Below, piece by piece: positions 37,196-47,473 of a stretch of 64,000 nt of DNA. Below the pieces are notes generated by a model. That model had not been told where the DNA came from. It searched no databases and saw nothing but the letters and a program-made list of their open reading frames with translations. The number at the start of each line of letters is the position of its first letter. The first letter of the stretch is position 1. Position numbers and translations under genes: made by a program. This stretch comes from Brevipalpus yothersi (taxonomy: Eukaryota; Arthropoda; Arachnida; Trombidiformes; Tenuipalpidae). The DNA is taken from NCBI GenBank assembly GCA_003956705.1, contig QZCP01000445.1:75650-139649 (forward strand), given 5' to 3'.

Positions 37196-38474
37196 ATGGA
37201 TCAGAAAGCAAATGAGGAATCAGAATTCTCTGGCGAAGTCAATCCTACCAGATTGGCAGATCTAAAGCTATCCGCTGCCCTCAAAGAAAAATTTGATTCC
37301 ATATCTGCTGATGGAAAACGAGAGTTTCGTTGTTTTTCGAACTTTCTATCGCTACTCTGTGGTAAGCTTCTGAACCTTCAAATTATTGAACGAATAAGAA
37401 TGATTACCCTTTCCAGATATGCTTCATGGTAGTGATGAAGATCGCTCTAAATTACTCGCCCAAAATCGTGATCTCTATCATAAGATGGCCATCGTTTTGC
37501 GACAATTCGCTTTCAAATTGGAGGAAAATGAAGAAGTTTCACTCCACTTTGCTCTTGTCCTAGCTAAGATAAGTGAAATTAATCGAACTATAATAATGAA
37601 CGATGCCAATGATCAAGATCCAATCTGGAATTATCTCAAAAGCCTCCAAAGTGAATTCTTTGAGAAAATGGATCTTCCTCAAGATTCAATCAGTTTCTCA
37701 ATGCTCCATTATCGACTAGTTATTTTATCGAATATTTCTCTCGACGAAGAGATAGGAAGGAAGGTTTCCAAATACTTGTCCGTGTTTCTTCCTGAAACTA
37801 GCAACTATACTCAATTACTCGAGAAAGCTATCGAAACAAGTCACATTGTTGGAGAACCGATGATAGCCTTTCTTGTGAATATCTCACGTTATGATACATT
37901 TGAGAAGATTCTGATGGAAAACAAAAAAGAAGTGGAAGACTTTGTGGTCATGATCATCAAAGGATTTGAGCAGAGTAATCATGAACCAATTCGAAAAAGT
38001 TGTCTCTTGCTCCTCAGTAATTTACTTCTGTTCAATTTTGCTCAAAATATACTTTTGGACGATGATATGGAACTGATACCGAAAATTTTACTACCACTTG
38101 CTGGTCCAACAGCAGAACTGTATGATGAAGAGGATATGGCCAAGCTTCCTCTGGATTTACAATACCTTCCAGAAGGAACAGAAGTTGATAAAAGCCAAGA
38201 GATTCGTAACAATATTCTGAAGTGTCTTCTTTTGTGTTGTAATACTAGGCTTGGTCGTGAAAAGCTACGAGAAAATGGAACTTATCTTGTTTTACGTGAG
38301 CTACACAAAACTGAATCTATTCGACCCTTACAAAAACGGATCGAAGATATTGTTGATATCTTGATCAAAGAGGAGAGTGAATACGATGGAATCGATGACT
38401 TATTGAAGCTCAAAATTCCGAATGAGTTACACTCCGAACTCGATGATATGGACAAAGCTTTACTTGAGCTTTAA
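37196..38474 (+). CDS. HGH1: HGH1 homologue, eEF2-folding cofactor
   Basis: Two exons, 37196-37361 and 37417-38474, phase-1 junction; 407 residues (human about 390). The armadillo-like helical protein shows the HGH1 signatures LLPLAGP, YDEEDMAKLPLDLQYLPEG, EIRNNILKCLLLCC and YLVLRELHKTE. HGH1 helps the TRiC/Hsp90 system fold elongation factor eEF2. The N-terminal 50 residues are divergent, as is usual in this family. The ATG at 37196 is the only one giving a conserved continuation across the intron. It lies divergent to SSADH, with a small unassigned ORF in between. Confidence 0.93.
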
Positions 38475-38587
38475 CTGATAATTTAGGGATTCACAAGATC
38501 ATTTATACTGTTATTTGAATGTTTCTTCTTGAATTTTAGTGATCTGATATCCTTTCATGTAAAAAGTATTCACCGGCATTCATAGAT

Positions 38588-40392
38588 TCACTGGCTTTCC
38601 AACTTTTCAAGATAATATACCACTTTTCGATAAAAATCTTCTGCAACCAGTTTCAGTTGATTCAGAATACCTTTTCTGGCTGACTTGTTCATTCTGAATA
38701 TATCAGCGCTAAATCTTTTAGCCACGCGTGATTTATGATCCTCGTCGAACGAATTCCAATACCTTGCAGGCTGTAAAAAATGTCCAAAATAATCAAAAAG
38801 CATAAGTATTTGTTAATTACCTGTGAATAGTTGTCATCATATAATGTGATGAATCTCCGAATTTTAGTCGTTTGATTGAATCTTCCAGACAGTATTTGAT
38901 CATTTCCTGATTCGATGATATCGGAAAATACGCTTGGATAATAATTTGATTTTGAGACTTCTTTCGGTTCCCAGCAGTCCCCATCCTGTGCTGTTGACTG
39001 GAAGGACATCGGCTTGTTAACTTTCAATTGGAAAAAATTTGGTCCTAGGCTGCAAAAAATAAAGATAATGAATTTATTCACCCAATCTACCGACAATTTT
39101 GACTAACCGATGAAAATGTGAATCTCGATAGATGAGATTTCTTGATTGAGTAACGTAGTCCTTTATTCCGAGTTCAATACCAGGAACCAAATGTGCTGGA
39201 TTCAATGCCACTTGTTCTACTGTTGAGAAATAATTGCTTGGATTCTCATTCAAAGTAACAACACCTACTGGTATTGGTGGAAAATCTGTCTCATTCCATA
39301 ACTGAGAAAAAATTTATTCACATGGTTTACGAACTGAACTTTTCAAATGTCCTTATCGAGGTTAATCATTCTTACCTTGGCTATATCGAATATATTAAAA
39401 TCAAGTTGTTTCTCCTTCTTGGGTGAAATAATTTGAGCTTGCAGCATCCATCTGGGATATTTACCTCGCTCGATTCTGGCATACAAATCTCTCGTAAAAT
39501 AATCGGGAATGTTTCCATTTATCCATTCAATTTCTTTGTCTGGAATGTAGTCCGTTTTAGAGAGAGGTTTGAGTGAGAAAAGAACATGATTTGGTTGACC
39601 CTTCCGATTGATGAGGGTATACCTTCCAGTGCTAACAGTTTTCATATGGGCATGTGATCTATAGATGGTATAGTCAGAACGAGCCATCGTGAAATCGAGA
39701 AGACATTCGGGAACTAATTTTGCCCAGTCCCCGAGGTTACTCAAATCTTCAATATTGTTATTATTAGGTCTTAAAGCATGACCAGCTGAAGATGCTCGAA
39801 AAGGGTCGTGAGCGATCGACACTGTTGTCCCAGTGATAATGTCTAGAATTCCTTCATCAGTGTACATTCGTATGGTGAAACTGTTGATGGTTTTATGTCC
39901 AACCTCTCCTCTACCATATTCACTCAATGCATCGGAAAATCTGGCCATAAGTCTAACTTTTTTTCCACATTCGTTGAACACTTTTGCCTTTGTAAGAGAT
40001 GCCAAAAGGGGCTTTTTACACTCGAAAAATCCTAAAGCACCACTTCCTCTGGTAAAAGGTGTGCGAGTGATAGGTCTTTCCCGATTAAATCGGGAAACTT
40101 TCTCCAAAAAGGTTGCATCTGGCAATAAAATTGGCCCATTTTCACCAACACTCAATGATCTTAATAATTCTGGGAAAGCTTGAATCTTGGAGGAAAGTTG
40201 ATCCCCTCTTCCGGTAATTTGTTCCATTACATTTTCGATTTGATACTCTTTCAAGAAATTTGTTCCACTTTCTCCGTTGATCTACATGTTCGCGCAAGTT
40301 TAGGGTGTTAGTATGACTTCTTGAGAGTAGTAATAATTACATACATTTACTACGATTATTAGCAAAAAGTTTATCGCCAGAAAAATACACAT
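38588..40392 (-). CDS. Secreted catalase-like protein lacking the distal catalytic His
   Basis: Five exons: 40345-40392, 39376-40281, 39108-39301, 38821-39049, 38588-38770; 519 residues. Exon 1 encodes a signal peptide (MCIFLAINFLLIIVVN), so the protein is exported, unlike peroxisomal catalases. The catalase fold is clear: RFNRERP, GSGALGFFE, ARFSDALSE, YTDEGILD, RDLYARIERGKYPRW, IPVGVVTLNENPSNYF, VEQVALNPAHLVPGIE. The proximal haem ligand is kept (Tyr376 with Arg372 in RNLIYRDSHFHRLG). The distal catalytic His is Phe92 (TPFTRGSGALG against the usual VVHAKGAGA), and the distal Asn region has no Asn (TGTTVSIAHDP). It should therefore bind haem but have little or no normal catalase activity. 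Other reactions, haem transport or a structural role are possible. Confidence 0.9.
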
Positions 40393-40951
40393 TTTAAATA
40401 TTTTAAATATTTTCAACTTCCAAGGGTTCAAATAGATGAAAATATTTGAAAATGAATTACCCAGATCACTTGAAATAATAGGTTGACATCAGGTAGAAAA
40501 ATTTTCTAGACTGGAATCAATGGAATCACATAATGAATCAAACCTCACTGATAATCCTCGCAAAAGTAGAGCCACAACACTCCTTTCACACATCTGTTAA
40601 GTTGAACGAGACACCTTTCATTCTCGAGTTTATTACTTGTAGTTAAGCATTGTATCCAATGTGCTATCCAGAGAATGGGTAATTATCACTTAACCAAGTT
40701 TTGTTACAAGAAGCGATGGGAGGACCCCATTCATCCGAGTCATCTCGTTGAATTGGTTATTCTCTGATATGAATGTTAAAAATGAAAAATGAATCAAAAA
40801 CACAAATTGGGAAATGAATCCAATGACTTTCAATTGTGTACAATTTATAGATAAAATATCTTTCTGTATAAACAAGTAAATTGATTATTTATCTTTGCTC
40901 TATCCTTCTTATAAATCAGCTATCAAATTTTTGGGGGTATAATTTTGGAAA
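40393..40951. other. Intergenic region
   Basis: Between the catalase-like start and the syntaxin 5 stop, both on the minus strand. AT-rich, no coding signal. It should hold the promoter of the catalase-like gene. Confidence 0.55.
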
Positions 40952-41896
40952 TCAGACGAGTGTAACAAACAAGAGGAAGAAGAAAAATAAAACACCGAAA
41001 ACTTTAAACATTAGCCACCTATTATTGGACACTGATTGAAAATATCTTAGTAGTGATTCATGAGCAGCTTCTACATTCATATTTGTATCACTGATATTGG
41101 TGTCTATCCGGGTGATCATCTCATCTTGCTGATGAACCATGGTTGCAAGTTGATTAAATATTCCTCCTAATTCGACAATAGTTGATTCGATGGTCTGCAT
41201 TGTGGAAGCTCGTTCTTCAACATATTGATTGGATACATTGCCGTAAAGTAATGTTTGCTGTTGCTGAGCTGGCTGTCTTTGGCTTAATTGGCTTTCCATT
41301 GGTGATCTTGAGTCAGGATCATCACCAAAATCAATAATTGTATTATTTCTTTTCGGTGGCAATGGTGCAATGGAAGATGAACTGGTGAACTGTTCACGGC
41401 GCAATTTTTGTTGCTGCATATTTTGAGATCTCAATTCTAATGTCGATTTGAAATCATTGCTCATGGTGGCTAATTGTTCTTGTAAATTGAGAACAACATT
41501 TTTGGAATATGAATCCACATTTTGTTTACCATAATCTTTTGATTTTGCCAACTGAAATTGTCTAATCTCTTCTATTTGTCGATTCAATGAGTTAACATCT
41601 TGCTTTATACTGGATACCAATTCATTTAATTGAGCTGAAGATTCATCACTATCAAAAATTGTCTTCTTACGAGCCAGCTCATTTAAGCGTTCCAATTTAC
41701 TGAATGCCAATGATAAATCATTGAAAACAGCTTTCGATGCACGCATAAAATTAACATGATCTGTTCGCTGATCTTGTCCATTTTTTGTTCTACTACCATA
41801 TCCGGCTCCACGTCTATCACGAACATTATTACCACTTAAATGTCTCTCATTTTGCATCAATTTCAATATAGTCTTATACTCATTTGTTCGATCCAT
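40952..41896 (-). CDS. STX5: Syntaxin 5, Golgi Qa-SNARE
   Basis: Single exon, 314 residues from the ATG at 41896; the frame upstream contains only non-ATG codons. Diagnostic blocks: FMRASKAVFNDLSLAFSKLE, ELVSSIKQDVNSLNRQIEEI, LATMSNDFKSTLELRSQNM, RREQF, the SNARE motif RASTMQTIESTIVELGGIF with its central Gln, and a C-terminal membrane anchor after NNRWLMFKVF. Syntaxin 5 drives ER-to-Golgi and intra-Golgi vesicle fusion. A Gln-rich linker (QPAQQQQ) precedes the SNARE helix. Only a short-isoform N-terminus is present; no long-isoform extension is seen. It lies head-to-head with the RRM protein, the starts being 390 bp apart. Confidence 0.97.
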   Translation of the reverse strand: MDRTNEYKTILKLMQNERHLSGNNVRDRRGAGYGSRTKNGQDQRTDHVNFMRASKAVFNDLSLAFSKLERLNELARKKTIFDSDESSAQLNELVSSIKQDVNSLNRQIEEIRQFQLAKSKDYGKQNVDSYSKNVVLNLQEQLATMSNDFKSTLELRSQNMQQQKLRREQFTSSSSIAPLPPKRNNTIIDFGDDPDSRSPMESQLSQRQPAQQQQTLLYGNVSNQYVEERASTMQTIESTIVELGGIFNQLATMVHQQDEMITRIDTNISDTNMNVEAAHESLLRYFQSVSNNRWLMFKVFGVLFFFFLLFVTLV

Positions 41897-42286
41897 ACTT
41901 GACCACCACACAACTATACCACCGGGTTGATACACATACACACACTCTAACCACCAACTTTTACCACCAAACAAATAATAAAATAATCACGACAATAACA
42001 CGTAGACAAACGGAATGAATGTATGAAAAACAATAATAATAATCAATCAATCATGTAAACAACTCATCTCACAAACCAAAACGTCAATACAAGTGAGTAA
42101 TATTACAGCTTGGAGCCACTAGCGAGTCGAGATTTCATCATGTTTCATGAATCATCATCATGATGACATCATGATCAGAATATCATGAACTTCATGATAA
42201 AGTTCAATTTACCGGTTTGGAGTGTGTGGATTGATGTCACAATCTTTTGGTAGTTTATAAATAGTGTTTGTGAATGAATAGTGATC
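41897..42286. promoter_or_regulatory. Putative bidirectional promoter, STX5/PPIE-like
   Basis: 390 bp between divergent start codons. Contains palindromic CATCATGATGACATCATGAT-like sequence near 42157-42187, possibly a bZIP-type TGACATCA element at 42163-42170. Function is inferred from layout. Confidence 0.4.
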
Positions 42287-42822
42287 ATGACGGCAAATAA
42301 GCGTATTATTTATGTTGGTGGTTTGAGTGAGGAAGTTGATTCCAAAATATTACATGCTGCATTCATTCCTTTTGGTGATATTATCGATATTAATATGCCC
42401 ATTGATTTTGCTACACAAAAACATCGAGGATTTGCTTTCGTTGAATTTGAGAGTGCTGAAGATGCTGGATATGCTATCGATAATATGAATGATTCGGAAA
42501 TATATGGTAAAACAATACGTGTTAATATTGCTAAGCCGATCAAGGTGAGTTATTGATTGTCTCGAGTTTGACTCCGTGAATTTGAATCCCTTACTAATAT
42601 TCATTGTTTACTTTCTCTCTCTCCTCTTTGTCCATGGAATTTGTCAATGATCATTATCATGAATTGTAGTTGAAGGAGGGATCAGCCAGGCCAGTGTGGT
42701 CAGACGATGAGTGGCTTCGAAAACATGCCGGAGTTGGAGAAGCAACCGAAGATGTAGGAAAAGAGACGGAAAAAGAAAACGAAGAAGGACAGGAAGAGTC
42801 AACTATGGAGGAAGCTGAATGA
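42287..42822 (+). CDS. PPIE-like RRM protein without cyclophilin domain
   Basis: Two exons, 42287-42544 and 42670-42822; 136 residues. The N-terminal RRM is nearly that of cyclophilin 33 (PPIE): KRIIYVGGLSEEVDSKILHA, FIPFGDIIDI, KHRGFAFVEFE (RNP1) and GKTIRVNIAKP. The PPIE linker KEGSARPVWSDDEWL follows. In PPIE a cyclophilin peptidyl-prolyl isomerase domain then begins; here a Glu-rich tail ends at TGA, and no cyclophilin sequence is found before the next gene 300 bp away. An AATAAA at 42858-42863 supports a real 3' end. PPIE acts in the spliceosome and regulates MLL through its RRM. The protein is either a lineage-specific truncated form or a paralogue of an intact PPIE elsewhere. Confidence 0.92.
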
Positions 42823-43126
42823 AAGGGACCTAAAATAATCATCACATCATCTTCATCAATAAAGGCTACCTGCGTAAATATATATATGTTTATATTGACT
42901 AATTTTTCATCAAATATGTACAGATTGTTAAGTTCATTTTTCATCTTTTCAAATCAAGTCTTTTCGTGGCCAAAAAAGCTCATGACATGCGCTTCATGTT
43001 GAGTCTGGAATCGCGCTGAATAAACACGTGCAGTTTCAAGTATTGTAAACAAGTGTAATATTGATGAGTGTTTGTGATTGAGAAAATTTAATTATATTGT
43101 GAACAAAATTTGTCATCTGATTCGTA

Positions 43127-44099
43127 ATGGAAATAGTATTGGGCACGTATGAACGATACTTAGTGGGCTATAGACTGTTGAGAGGTCGTAAAGGTGATGA
43201 ATTCAAGATGAAACAAAGTTTTACCGAAGAGGCACACAATGGTAGTATCAAGTGTGTGGCAACATCAGATAGGTATTTAGTTTCAGGAGGATCTGATGAA
43301 TCGATACGCATATTTGATTTAACCACTCATCAAGATGTTGGCACTCTGATGCAGCAAGAAGGTACCATCACTTGCCTTGGATTTGTGGACAATGATTTTC
43401 TGTTGAGTGGCAGTGAAGATGGTACCATTTGCGTTTGGGATGTTAAGACTTGGACTTGTGCGAAAACACTCAAAGGACACAAGAAAGCTATATGTAGTTT
43501 AAGTGTTCATCCTACTGGAGGTCTTGCTCTCTCGATATCGAAAGACAAATCAATTCGAACTTGGGATCTGGTCAAAGGAAGATGTGCTTTTGTACATAAC
43601 ATGAAAGAGATCGGAAATAAAGTGCAATGGTCTCCCAGCAAGAAACATTTTGTCGTCACTTTTGACCGACGTATTGATGTCTATGATATAAATGAAGCTG
43701 AGCCAGTCCAAGTTATTCCTTATATGAAGCAAATTTATGCATCTAATTTCCTCAATGTAAGTGTGTAAAGATTCTTACAAAAAATGAGTTGTTTAATATT
43801 CTTTTATTTTTTAGGATCGAATTTTAGCTGTTGGGTTGGATGATGGTTCATTAGAATTGCTGAACGTTCTGAAGAACAAAGTTTTGAAAGCTCATAAAGT
43901 TCATGATAATAGGATCAAAGAAATATGTGCATTTAGCAAAGGAATTTTAACAGCATCCTCTGACGGTGTGGTTAAATTGCTCAGAGGAAAAAATTTAGTA
44001 CCCCAAGCAGTTGCTGAATGTGGGTGTAGAATAAATTGCATGGCTATTTTTAGGATTTCTAAAGATAAGAAGACAAAGTCATCAGATAAAACTACTTGA
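43127..44099 (+). CDS. PAK1IP1: PAK1-interacting protein 1 / MAK11-like WD40 protein
   Basis: Two exons, 43127-43756 and 43815-44099; 304 residues. WD40 propeller matching PAK1IP1: YLVSGGSDESIRIFDL, LLSGSEDGTICVWDVKTW, LSVHPTGGLALSISKDKS, RTWDLVKGRCAF and VQWSP. PAK1IP1 is a nucleolar factor for 60S ribosomal subunit maturation and a negative regulator of PAK1. It is slightly shorter than vertebrate proteins (about 390), which have a basic nucleolar tail; here the tail is the short KDKKTKSSDKTT. The start at 43127 gives the conserved first strand directly. Confidence 0.94.
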
Positions 44100-44220
44100 A
44101 TCATATTTTTCATATTATTTGGGTGTTGCCATAAAGATTAATTTTTCATAACTATAGAAAGTATCACAGTCTTTCAGGCAAAGTTTATCAATTTTTGAGA
44201 AATCATCTGGCTGGCAGCGA

Positions 44221-45121
44221 TCATGTCTTTTCTCTATCCTCAAGTCGACTCTGACTTCCCTTTGGGGCTTGAATATCCTTATAATTTTCAATTGGTTGGA
44301 TCTGATCTGAATTGTCTGGAAATCTGCTCCTGGATTCGTGACTTTCGATTACTTCAACTACTTTCTTGAAATTATTTTCTTGGTCCAGTCCTCCATCTAG
44401 ATAGACTATTTTGGAGTAAATTATCAGTGTAAATGAATTATGAGTGACTCAAAGGGAAGTATTACTCACCTATATCATCAAAAAGTTTCTCCATTTCCGT
44501 CTTGTTCTGAATATACATCGGCCATATGCACTCATCGAAATAACCCTCAGGATCTGGAGGAATATAAACTCTCTCGGAACGTCTCCGGAAGCATTCTTTC
44601 TCATCAAGAGTTAGAAAGAACTTGTAATCAAATGGAAGAGTGTAAGATCTGTATCAAGCATTCTATATTAGAATCCAGCATCTGAAAATATTTCCACAAA
44701 AAAACTCACGCATAGTTGAATAGTAAATGGCCTTCTACAATCAAGAAACCTTTGGACATCTCTGAAGCCACCGAAACTATCTTGTTATTCAAAGCTTCCC
44801 AATCGATACTCTCTATTGCTTCCCAATTTTGATGCCTGATGCCATTCTTGAGAGTAATCCATACATGTTTCGGATCCTCTTCACTCTTTGAATGATAGTC
44901 CAAAGTTAAGCCGCTCATTGTTTGCGAAATAAATAAGAACTTACTCGAAAAAAATTATCTTGATTGATAACATTCGAGCCAGGATACAATTTTACAAGCT
45001 TTTGACAGAGCGTCGTTTTACCACCGTTTGTTATTCTAATTAGGAAAATAATTTATGAATGATAATTTATGGATGATTATATTAGAGCCACCTACCCTCC
45101 TATCCCTATGATCTTGACCAT
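44221..45121 (-). CDS. NMRK: Nicotinamide riboside kinase
   Basis: Five exons: 45096-45121, 44945-45035, 44710-44885, 44470-44648, 44221-44396; 215 residues (human NMRK1/2 199/230). P-loop GIGGITNGGKTT, the catalytic-site INQDNFF, IVEGHLLFNY, RRRSERVYIPPDPEGYFDE and IWPMYIQNKTEM match the family. It phosphorylates nicotinamide riboside to NMN in NAD+ salvage. The first exon encodes only eight residues plus part of the P-loop. The C-terminal 60 residues are hydrophilic and not conserved. One intron is only 59 nt. Assignment to paralogue 1 or 2 is not meaningful here. Confidence 0.93.
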
Positions 45122-45394
45122 CCTGCTTTGTATAATACTTTTGTTTGATTATTTCATCACATTACAACATCAGAGAAGATACAGTTGCGAAAAAAAGAAT
45201 CAAAATGAGTATGAATTGGAACCTTTCAAGCGTGGAACCACATCATGACTGAGAGCAAAAAAGCTTAGACAGACGCAGAACGAAAACAAATAAATTCATA
45301 TTTGAGTGTTATTCATTAGAACATACACAATTCATCATTGGATTGTTATTAGGTCACAGAAAGTCACAAGAAGTTTGGATATTTGATATAGCTT

Positions 45395-46509
45395 TCACGA
45401 TTGAAGACCAAAAACTTTGAGAGCATTAAAACTTGTTTTGAGCGCAATATCTGTGGGCTTTAAATCCATAAAACCAGCAATCATTTCGATCGTGATTGGT
45501 AATGAGCAAGGCTCATTACGCTGGAAGGTGCAATAACGTTGCAAATAACTCAATGATCGTTCAGTAAAGACTTTCTTCACCTTTTCAGGCAATTTGGAAG
45601 CTCGAGCATTTGGATACATGTATGGAGCATCGGTTTCTACCATAAGTTTATCTAGAGGAATCAGTTTATCTTGTAAAATTTTTCTAACTCCATTGTCTGA
45701 TTTGTCTTTCCAAAGGAAACCTTGGATGAAGAGAGAAAAGTTCAAAGGTATGATTAATTGTGTTCGCAGATCTTGAGAGCATTTCTCGATAATGGATCAA
45801 AAAATTTCTGCTGAGCTTGCAGCTTTTGATCCATCAGTACTTACCAGTCAGTCCAATATATAAACCCATATCTATATATTTTTTAGCTTCATCATATGTT
45901 CCAGTGAAACAATGAATAACTGTCGGCGGTAGTTGACTAGAATATTTGGAAAGAATTTCAACAGTTTTCTCGCTGGCATCACGCTCATGAACGAACAGAG
46001 GTTTCTTCAAATCACATGCAATCTGGACTTGTTTTTCGAAAACTTCCAATTGTGTCTCTGGAGGTGAGAAGTTTCGATTGAAATCCAGTCCACATTCACC
46101 AATAGCTACACACTCTTCGTTTGATGCTAGCTCTCTGATAAGCTTTTCAGTTGTGTTATCCCATGTTTTAGCATCATGAGGGTGAATTCCTGAGAAAGAA
46201 AATACAACCATTCCAATCAGTTCATTCCAGTTAATGATCTGAGAATATTTTACCTGCAGTGCTATATAAGTATGATGGAAACAATCTAGATAATCGAAGT
46301 GATTCAGTACTTGATGCTGCCGATGTTCCAGTGACCATAATCTTGTGAATACCACAATCCTTGGCTCGATTGACAACTCCAATCAGGTCACGTGCATACC
46401 TTTTATCACCTAAATTAGCTCCAATGTCGACAAGAAAATAGGTATTCTCATCTAAGCCCAGTTTCTTGAGCATTTCAACCTCAGAGTTGGGGTCTTGATT
46501 GGAGTCCAT
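45395..46509 (-). CDS. TatD-family metal-dependent nuclease
   Basis: Three exons: 46254-46509, 45845-46189, 45395-45720; 308 residues. Follows the E. coli TatD class more closely than vertebrate TATDN1: VDIGANLGDKRYARD, STAGIHPHDAKTWDN, AIGECGLDFNRNFS, HERDASEKTVEIL, VIHCFTGTYDEAKKYIDMG, YIGLTG and KLMVETDAPYMYPN. Metal ligands (Glu of GECGLD, His of HERD and HCF, Asp of ETDAP) are all present. TatD enzymes are 3'-5' exonucleases on single-stranded DNA/RNA, linked to repair and apoptotic DNA degradation. About 35 non-conserved residues precede the domain. Introns with normal splice sites show it is a eukaryotic gene. A 5' UTR intron upstream is possible. Confidence 0.93.
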
Positions 46510-47473
46510 TTCAATCTGTCTTGTGGCAGTCACATTTATCTTTCTGTTTGAGAACACAAAAAATTAGCATAACATGAGCAGTGGATCGTCAATCGATCAT
46601 CCAACCCATAACATCATTCGAATACAAATCATAATTATCAATTGAACTGACGTTCATCAACGTTCTAACTCAAAGTTTTACAAGATGTTACATTTCATAT
46701 GGCTTCATCGTCAATTAGGAAAGAAAAACATTAGTTTCTCTCATCGTTCTTGTCACATACCTCAGAGAATTTGAAGAGATCTCAGATCGATGCCTTAAAC
46801 AGTTAGCATAAAGTTTTCGAATACCACTAAGTATAGCCACTGAATCAGACAGACTGATTACCATTAAGACATGTTATGGTAATGTCCACGAAATCGGAAA
46901 TTACTCAATAATTGAGTCTCTCAATTACAAAATCTTTTGAGATTAATCTCAAAAAAATGTGATGCTCAGAAAAAGCGCCCTCTTACATACCTTGATATGT
47001 GATAAAAAAAAAGTTCATTTTTTCGAAGTATTTTCGTCATCATTTCGATTATGGTATCGATCATCAATTGATGGGAAGGAAGTTGCAGAAAAAAATATCA
47101 ATTTTTTTCAATCGTTTTAGAATTTTTCTTTACCTACTATTATGAGAATTGTTGTTGCTGAAGAGTGTTTTGCAAAGATGAACCAACAAGGACATTGAGT
47201 GAAAGTGAAAACAATTTAGTTGGAAGAGGAACAATGCAAATTCTTTTTTTGATCAGCTATTATTCAATTTTTTTAATAATTTTAAACCTCGAAAAATTTT
47301 TATAGATCGAAAAGAAATGATTCAAAATGTCCGTGAATTGAATTTCCTCAGGCCTCATTTGAATTATTCGGATAATATTCTTATGTGTATACATATAGAC
47401 GATGTCTGTAAAGGCAAGGCTGAAGTTATTCCAAAAGTATCGGTTGGTTGATCATTCTTTCGAGTTCCTGTGA
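46510..47473. other. Intergenic region
   Basis: About 960 bp between two minus-strand genes. A possible 5' UTR exon of the TatD gene ends at a GTATGT-type donor near 46755-46762 (minus strand). Poly-A and poly-T stretches occur near 47005-47120. No coding sequence is recognised. Confidence 0.5.
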
